DNA of 64,000 bases from Nonomuraea dietziae (GTDB lineage Bacteria; Actinomycetota; Actinomycetes; Streptosporangiales; Streptosporangiaceae). The stretch is taken from the NCBI RefSeq assembly GCF_014195505.1, contig NZ_JACIBV010000001.1:8887868-8951867 (forward strand). The letters run 5' to 3'. How positions within the stretch are numbered: position 1 is the stretch's first letter; the number at the start of each line of letters is the position of its first letter. Position numbers and translations under genes: made by a program. Shown piece by piece: positions 58,053 to 64,000 of the stretch. The notes under the pieces were generated by a model. It searched no databases. It worked only from the letters and a program-made list of their open reading frames with translations, and was not told the DNA's origin.

Positions 58053-59300
58053 ATGCCTCTCTTCGAGCAAGCCGCCACTTTCGCGTCGGAGCACCCGGTC
58101 GGCACGGCGTTCATCTGTCTGCTGGCCCTGATCGCCCTGGCGCTTGCCTTCTTCATCCTTCGCGTCGCCCTTCGCGTCTGCACGCGCTTCTACCTGCAGG
58201 TCGTGGCTCCTCGTCCGATCGAGGACATCCTCACGATCGTCGCCGCCTCGATCGCCACCGGCGTCTCCGCACAGGGCATGTGGCGTTTCTCCGGCGACGT
58301 GCTGGGTCTCGACGGGCCGCTGCGGCTGCTGCTGTTCGCCTTCATCGAGGTCGCGATCGTGACCTCGGCCGTACGGGCGCGGCGCAACATGAGGGAGAAC
58401 TTCTCGGCGGGCATCGACGGCATCGCCGTCTGGGCGCTGACCTGCCTGACGGCCGTGCTGTCGAGCATGGACGCGCGCAGCCTCGCCGAGGCGATCTTCA
58501 GGCTGGCCGCGCCGCTGGTGGCCGCCTGGCTGTGGGAGCGGGGCATGGCGATCGAACGGCACCGCATCCGCGGCACCGGCCGCATCAACTGGCGCTTCAC
58601 GCCCGAGCGGGTGCTGGTGCGGATGGGGCTCGCCGAGGTGTCGGACCGTACGGCCAGCGAGGTCGACGCGCACCGCAGGCTCACCCGCGTGGCGCTGGCC
58701 GCCAAGAAGGCCAGGTCGCTGCGCGAGCAGGGCGCCTCGGAGCGCAAGCTGCGCGTGGCCATGGCGCGCCTCGACCGGGCGATGGACCAGGCCGTCGAGC
58801 ACACGGGCCTGGCCGTCGACCCGGCCCGCCAGGAGGCGCTGCTGCAGCAGATCGGCGCGCTCTACAACACCGCCAAGCTGATCGACGCCGACCCGCGCGT
58901 GCCGTGGGAGAGCGAGGACCAGCTGGCGACCGACCACCACCACGTGCCCGCCAGGCCCGCGCTGCCGCCCGCGCTGGCCCGCCTGGTGGAGGACGAGGAC
59001 GAGGACATCGAGGTCCTCGACACCACCCCGCAGGTCATGGACACCGCCCAGCGCGCGGCGCTGATGCGGGCCGCCCGCGAGTACTGGGACAGGCAGATCG
59101 CCAAGCGGATCGTGCCCCGCACCGTCGACATCGCGCAGGAGATCGGCATCTCGCTGGCGACGGCGAGGGAGTACCGCGCGCTGTGGAAGCTCGAACCGCA
59201 GGCGCACGCGCTGATCGAGGCCCTCTACCAGGAACACGGCATCGTCGACACCGGCACCTTCCCCATCATCGCGGACGGCGACCGTATCCTCACCGGGTGA
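58053..59300 (+). CDS. Multi-pass membrane protein with C-terminal HTH-like segment
   Basis: A 415-residue protein with five hydrophobic segments in the first 165 residues (FICLLALIALALAFFILRVA, ILTIVAASIATGVSAQGMWR, LRLLLFAFIEVAIVTSAVRA, GIAVWALTCLTAVLSSMDAR, LAAPLVAAWLWERGMAIERH). A basic helical region follows, then an acidic linker VEDEDEDIEVLD and a C-terminal VDIAQEIGISLATAREYRAL that looks like a HTH. The layout recalls DUF2637/SpdB-like proteins found on actinomycete plasmids, but the assignment is tentative. GTGA overlap with the next gene. Confidence 0.7.
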   Translation: MPLFEQAATFASEHPVGTAFICLLALIALALAFFILRVALRVCTRFYLQVVAPRPIEDILTIVAASIATGVSAQGMWRFSGDVLGLDGPLRLLLFAFIEVAIVTSAVRARRNMRENFSAGIDGIAVWALTCLTAVLSSMDARSLAEAIFRLAAPLVAAWLWERGMAIERHRIRGTGRINWRFTPERVLVRMGLAEVSDRTASEVDAHRRLTRVALAAKKARSLREQGASERKLRVAMARLDRAMDQAVEHTGLAVDPARQEALLQQIGALYNTAKLIDADPRVPWESEDQLATDHHHVPARPALPPALARLVEDEDEDIEVLDTTPQVMDTAQRAALMRAAREYWDRQIAKRIVPRTVDIAQEIGISLATAREYRALWKLEPQAHALIEALYQEHGIVDTGTFPIIADGDRILTG

Positions 59301-59962
59301 GCGACCCGGGGATGAGCCGCACCCTCGACAGGGTGCGGAAGCTGCTGGCCAAGGCCGAGGGCACCGACAACGAGCACGAGCGCGAGACGTTCATGGCGGC
59401 GGCCACGGCGCTGATGGCCAAGTACGGCATCTCGGCCGTCGCCGAGCCGTCGCCCAGGGGGCCCGGCAACAGGGTCGTCACGGTCGGAGATCCGTGGGCG
59501 AGAGAGAAAGCCCGCCTGGTGTACCTGGTGGCCGAGGCGTTGCGCTGCCGTCCGGTCCTCATCGGCAAGGGGGAGGGCGGGCAGCGGGTGCACGTCTTCG
59601 GCTTCGCCGCCGACCTGGAGCGCGCCGACCTGCTGGCGACCTCGCTGCTGCTGCAGATGGCCTCGGGCCTGGCCAGGGTGCCCGCACCGCCCGAAGGGGT
59701 GCGGGCCTACCGGCGTTCGTGGATGCTCGGCTTCACCGACGAGGTCTACCGGCTGCTGTCGGCGGCCGAGTCGAAGGCGGCGGCCACCGGGACGCCCGGC
59801 ACCGCGCTGGTGCTGGCCGATCGCAGGGCCGAGGTGGAGCAGGCGGTGGCCGAGGTCTACCCGAAGATCCGGCGCAGCGTGCCGAGGATGAGCGGCGACG
59901 GCTACCGCGACGGGGTCTCGGCCGCCCGCCGCGCCGACCTGGCCCGCCCCGCGGTGCGCTAG
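59297..59962 (+). CDS. DUF2786 domain protein
   Basis: A 221-residue protein: SRTLDRVRKLLAKAEGTDNE and ETFMAAATALMAKYGI form the DUF2786 domain, followed by a zincin-like-looking C-terminal half (ALVLADRRAEVEQAVAEVYP, SGDGYRDGVSAARRADL). The GTG at 59297 overlaps the upstream stop; an ATG at 59312 would shorten it by five residues. DUF2786 proteins are common on phages and mobile elements of actinobacteria; function unknown. Confidence 0.82.
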   Translation: MSDPGMSRTLDRVRKLLAKAEGTDNEHERETFMAAATALMAKYGISAVAEPSPRGPGNRVVTVGDPWAREKARLVYLVAEALRCRPVLIGKGEGGQRVHVFGFAADLERADLLATSLLLQMASGLARVPAPPEGVRAYRRSWMLGFTDEVYRLLSAAESKAAATGTPGTALVLADRRAEVEQAVAEVYPKIRRSVPRMSGDGYRDGVSAARRADLARPAVR

Positions 59963-59999
59963 CCCCTGCTCCGGCCGTCGGCTCGGCTTCCCCCGCCTG

Positions 60000-61607
<1,608 letters not shown>

Positions 61608-61630
61608 GAGATCCACTCTACAGATCCGGC

Positions 61631-61667
61631 TTGACACAGACTAAACCTACCTGAATTATAGGGAATA
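61631..61667 (+). promoter_or_regulatory. Promoter driving leaderless transcription of the ABC operon
   Basis: TTGACA (61631-61636), an 18-bp spacer and ATTATA (61655-61660) place the expected transcription start at about 61667, the A of the ATG. No ribosome site precedes the ATG. Confidence 0.6.
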
Positions 61668-62656
61668 TGAGTCCTCGCCTGGCGATCCTCGCGGTCGCGA
61701 CGCTGTGCGCCCTGTCCGCCTGCTCCTCGCCCACCGCGACAGCGCAGGCGGGGGCCGTACTGAAGATCAAGGATCCGGGAAACGCCGGCCCCCTGGCGTA
61801 CGCGAAGAAGAACGGAATCCTGGAGAAACGGCTGGCCCAGGTCGGTGCGAAGGTCGAGTGGGGCGGCACCTACGCCTCCTTCACCGCCACCATCGACGCG
61901 GTCCGCTCCGGCTCGGTCAACGTGCTGGAGGGGGCGATCTCGCCCGCCCTCGGCTACCTGGCCAACGGCAGGGACATCAAGATCTTCTCCATCACCGACA
62001 GGGTCGTCGACCCGGCCGCGCCGAAGACCGACGGCCTGGTCGTTCCGGCCGACAGCCCCGTCAAGGACGTCAAGGAGCTGGTGGGCAAGCGGATCGCCGT
62101 CAACAAGGGCGGGCGAGGGGAGTACCTGCTGCTGCTGGCGCTGGAGCGGGCCGGCGTCAGGCCCGACCAGGTGACGCGGGTCTACCTCAACCCCGACCAG
62201 GCCGCCTCCGCCTTCGCCACAGGCAAGGTCGACGCCTGGTGGGCCATCGTGCGGGCCTACCCCGAGGCGGTCGCCAAGGGCGCCCGCGTGCTGGTCCACA
62301 GCAACGACCTGCCCGACCAGGACCTCAGCATCCAGGCCGCCAGGGTCGAACTGCTCGAGAAGCACCCTGAGGCGGTGCGGGTCTACCTCGACGTACTGAG
62401 GGAGCTCACCGCGCAGGCCAAGACCGAGCCGGACGCGTTCCAGAACGTCTTCCTCGCCCAGGGGCCCACCGCCCTGTCGGGGGCGCGGCTGAAGGAGGAG
62501 CTGGACAAGTCGAGGTACGCGCTGCCCCCACGACCCGCCACCGCCGCCGACCTGACCTACGTGAAGGACGTGGCGGGCGTCTTCCACAGGTACGGCGTGC
62601 TGCCCGCCTCGGTGAACCCCTCCGACGTCATCTTCGACCTGCGAGCGTCGTCGTGA
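61667..62656 (+). CDS. ABC transporter substrate-binding lipoprotein, SsuA/nitrate-taurine type
   Basis: A 329-residue lipoprotein: MSPRLAILAVATLCALSAC with lipidated Cys19. GPLAYAKKNGILEKRLAQVG, VEWGGTYASFTATIDAVRSG and DGLVVPADSPVKDVKELVGK match sulfonate/taurine/nitrate-binding proteins. The first two domains would close on an aliphatic sulfonate or similar anion. The start lies directly at the predicted transcription start. Stop overlaps the permease GTG (GTGA). Confidence 0.88.
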   Translation: MSPRLAILAVATLCALSACSSPTATAQAGAVLKIKDPGNAGPLAYAKKNGILEKRLAQVGAKVEWGGTYASFTATIDAVRSGSVNVLEGAISPALGYLANGRDIKIFSITDRVVDPAAPKTDGLVVPADSPVKDVKELVGKRIAVNKGGRGEYLLLLALERAGVRPDQVTRVYLNPDQAASAFATGKVDAWWAIVRAYPEAVAKGARVLVHSNDLPDQDLSIQAARVELLEKHPEAVRVYLDVLRELTAQAKTEPDAFQNVFLAQGPTALSGARLKEELDKSRYALPPRPATAADLTYVKDVAGVFHRYGVLPASVNPSDVIFDLRASS

Positions 62657-63474
62657 CGACCCTCACCTCGGCCGAGCCGGTGACGGGCCTGGAGGAGCCG
62701 AGGTTCCTCGGTGTCAGGCACCGGCCCGCTGCCCTCAGTGTGGCGATCAGGGCGTCGGTGCCGCTGCTCCTGCTGGCCGCCTGGTGGTACGGCTCGGCGA
62801 GCGGGGCCATCCCCTCCGACGTGCTGGCAGCCCCCTCCCAGGTCGTGGGGGCGCTCGGCGAGCTGGCCGCGACGGGACAGCTCGCCGACTACCTGCTGGC
62901 ATCGGCCCACCGAGCGGGTCTCGGGGTCCTGCTCGGCGGCGGGGCCGGCCTGCTCCTCGGCGTGGTCGCGGGGCTGTCCGCGCTCGGCGAGGAGCTGGTC
63001 GACCCGACCATGCAGATGAAGCGGGCCGTGCCCTTCCTCGCGCTGGTGCCGCTGTTCATCTCGTGGTTCGGCGTCGAGGAGAGCTTCAAGGTGGTGCTCA
63101 TCGCGGTGGCCGCGGCAGGCCCGATGTACGCCTACACCTACCTGGGCGTCCGCGGCGTGGACCGCAAGCTGGTCGAGGCAGCCAGGGGCTTCGGGCTCAA
63201 GGGGCCCAGGCTCGCGCTCGGCGTCATCATCCCCACCGCGCTGCCGAGCATCCTCATGGCGCTGCGCGTCTCCCTGTCGGTCGCGCTGACCGGCCTCATC
63301 GCCGCCGAGCAGATCGGCGCCACCGAGGGGATCGGCTACCTCGTCACGCTCGCCCAGCAGTACTACCGCAGCGACTACATGGTCCTGTGCGTGGTCGTCT
63401 ACGCCGTGCTCGGCCTGGTCATCGACCTGGCCATCCGCGGCGCGGAGAAGGCGAGCATGCCATGGCGGCGGTAA
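62653..63474 (+). CDS. ABC transporter permease, SsuC/TauC type
   Basis: A 273-residue permease of the BPD family with six helices and the EAA loop LVEAARGFGLKGPRLALGVI. RAVPFLALVPLFISWFGVEE is the SsuC-type signature. GTG start at 62653 overlaps the binding-protein stop by 4 bp. Confidence 0.9.
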   Translation: MTTLTSAEPVTGLEEPRFLGVRHRPAALSVAIRASVPLLLLAAWWYGSASGAIPSDVLAAPSQVVGALGELAATGQLADYLLASAHRAGLGVLLGGGAGLLLGVVAGLSALGEELVDPTMQMKRAVPFLALVPLFISWFGVEESFKVVLIAVAAAGPMYAYTYLGVRGVDRKLVEAARGFGLKGPRLALGVIIPTALPSILMALRVSLSVALTGLIAAEQIGATEGIGYLVTLAQQYYRSDYMVLCVVVYAVLGLVIDLAIRGAEKASMPWRR

Positions 63475-64000
63475 GTCTCAGCGGCCTGACCAAGTCCTAC
63501 GGCGCCAAGACCGTGCTGAGGGAGCTCGACCTCGACATCGCCAGGGGAGAGTTCTTCGCCCTGCTCGGGCCGAGCGGCACCGGCAAGACGACGCTGCTGA
63601 GGGTCCTGGCGGGGCTGGAGCTGCCCGACGCGGGCACCGTGCTGGCGCCGCCGCGCCGTACGACCGTCTACCAGGAGCCGCGCCTCGTGCAGGCCCGCAG
63701 GGTGCTGGCGAACGTGACGCTCGGACTGCCGCGCTCGGCCCGCGAGTCGGGCAGGGCGGCGCTGGCCGAGGTGGGCCTCGAAGGCTACGACGAGGCCTGG
63801 CCCTCGACGCTGTCGGGCGGCGAGGCGCAGCGGGTCGCGCTGGCCAGGGCGCTGGTCAGGCAGCCTGAGCTGCTCCTGCTCGACGAGCCCTTCGCCGCGC
63901 TCGACGCGCTGACCAGGCTCCAGATGCAGGAGCTGGTCGCCGAGCTGTGCGCCCGCCACAGGCCCGCCGTCGTGCTCGTCACCCACGACGTGGACGAGGC
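63462..64000 (+). CDS. ABC transporter ATPase, SsuB/TauB type, partial
   Basis: The first about 180 residues are visible: Walker A LLGPSGTGKTTLL, Q-loop VYQEPRLVQ, signature LSGGEAQRVALARALV, Walker B LLLLDEPFAALDA and the switch His in LVTHDVDEA. The ATG at 63462 overlaps the permease by 13 bp. The gene continues beyond the window. Confidence 0.92.
   Translation, partial: MAAVSLSGLTKSYGAKTVLRELDLDIARGEFFALLGPSGTGKTTLLRVLAGLELPDAGTVLAPPRRTTVYQEPRLVQARRVLANVTLGLPRSARESGRAALAEVGLEGYDEAWPSTLSGGEAQRVALARALVRQPELLLLDEPFAALDALTRLQMQELVAELCARHRPAVVLVTHDVDE

Noticed and set aside
57543..59237. A 564-codon minus-strand frame opposite the membrane-HTH gene
   Set aside because: Antisense shadow; crosses two plausible plus-strand genes.

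Overview
The window is about 70% GC DNA from a filamentous actinomycete, most likely a member of the Streptosporangiaceae/Nonomuraea group. This placement is inferred from an SsgA/SsgB-like sporulation regulator, tandem eukaryotic-type Ser/Thr kinases, many secreted glycosidases, CGNR, TetR, LysR and MarR regulators, tRNAs without encoded CCA, and frequent GTG starts with overlapping ATGA/GTGA/TGATG junctions. The species cannot be fixed without a search.

Layout. 0-10 kb: a sugar-polymer locus with a divergent ROK repressor (partial), a frameshifted GH36 alpha-galactosidase, a MalF/MalG/solute-binding ABC importer, a Tat-exported PhoD-type phosphatase, a secreted GH27 alpha-galactosidase with NPCBM, and a cytoplasmic GH20 hexosaminidase. 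Two tRNA genes follow. 10.3-22 kb: mostly core genes, including a FrnE-like thiol oxidoreductase, a CGNR regulator and methyltransferase pair, hutH, a dehydrogenase-RidA fusion with a divergent LysR, pabB-pabC, an LVIVD lipoprotein, a DUF305 lipoprotein, an ssgB-like gene and tRNA-Val(CAC).

22-32 kb is an accessory, partly decayed zone that begins beside tRNA-Val with a tyrosine-integrase remnant. It holds SRPBCC, TetR, GNAT, DUF6221, DoxX (frameshifted), an SDR fragment, MarR/MBL/VOC genes, a PLP aminotransferase and a secreted tendamistat-like protein. 32.8-38 kb: twin membrane kinases, RidA, an AhpD-like gene under a CsoR/RcnR-type operator, and two repeat tracts. 38-50.6 kb is a detoxification/efflux island: three DHA2-type MFS pumps, each near its own regulator, with an FMN reductase, a YCII protein, an imine-reductase-like enzyme and a universal stress protein, interspersed with Tn3 and IS630 transposase fragments.

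50.6-64 kb: an RTX-type secreted repeat protein, a HAD phosphatase, two secreted proteins, a DUF2975-XRE pair with its own palindrome, a cytochrome P450, small acidic proteins, a membrane-HTH plus DUF2786 two-gene unit, phosphoglucomutase, and the start of an SsuABC-like ABC importer that appears to be transcribed leaderless. At least six reading frames are broken by single-base indels, five of them in G/C runs, so sequencing error must be separated from true decay.
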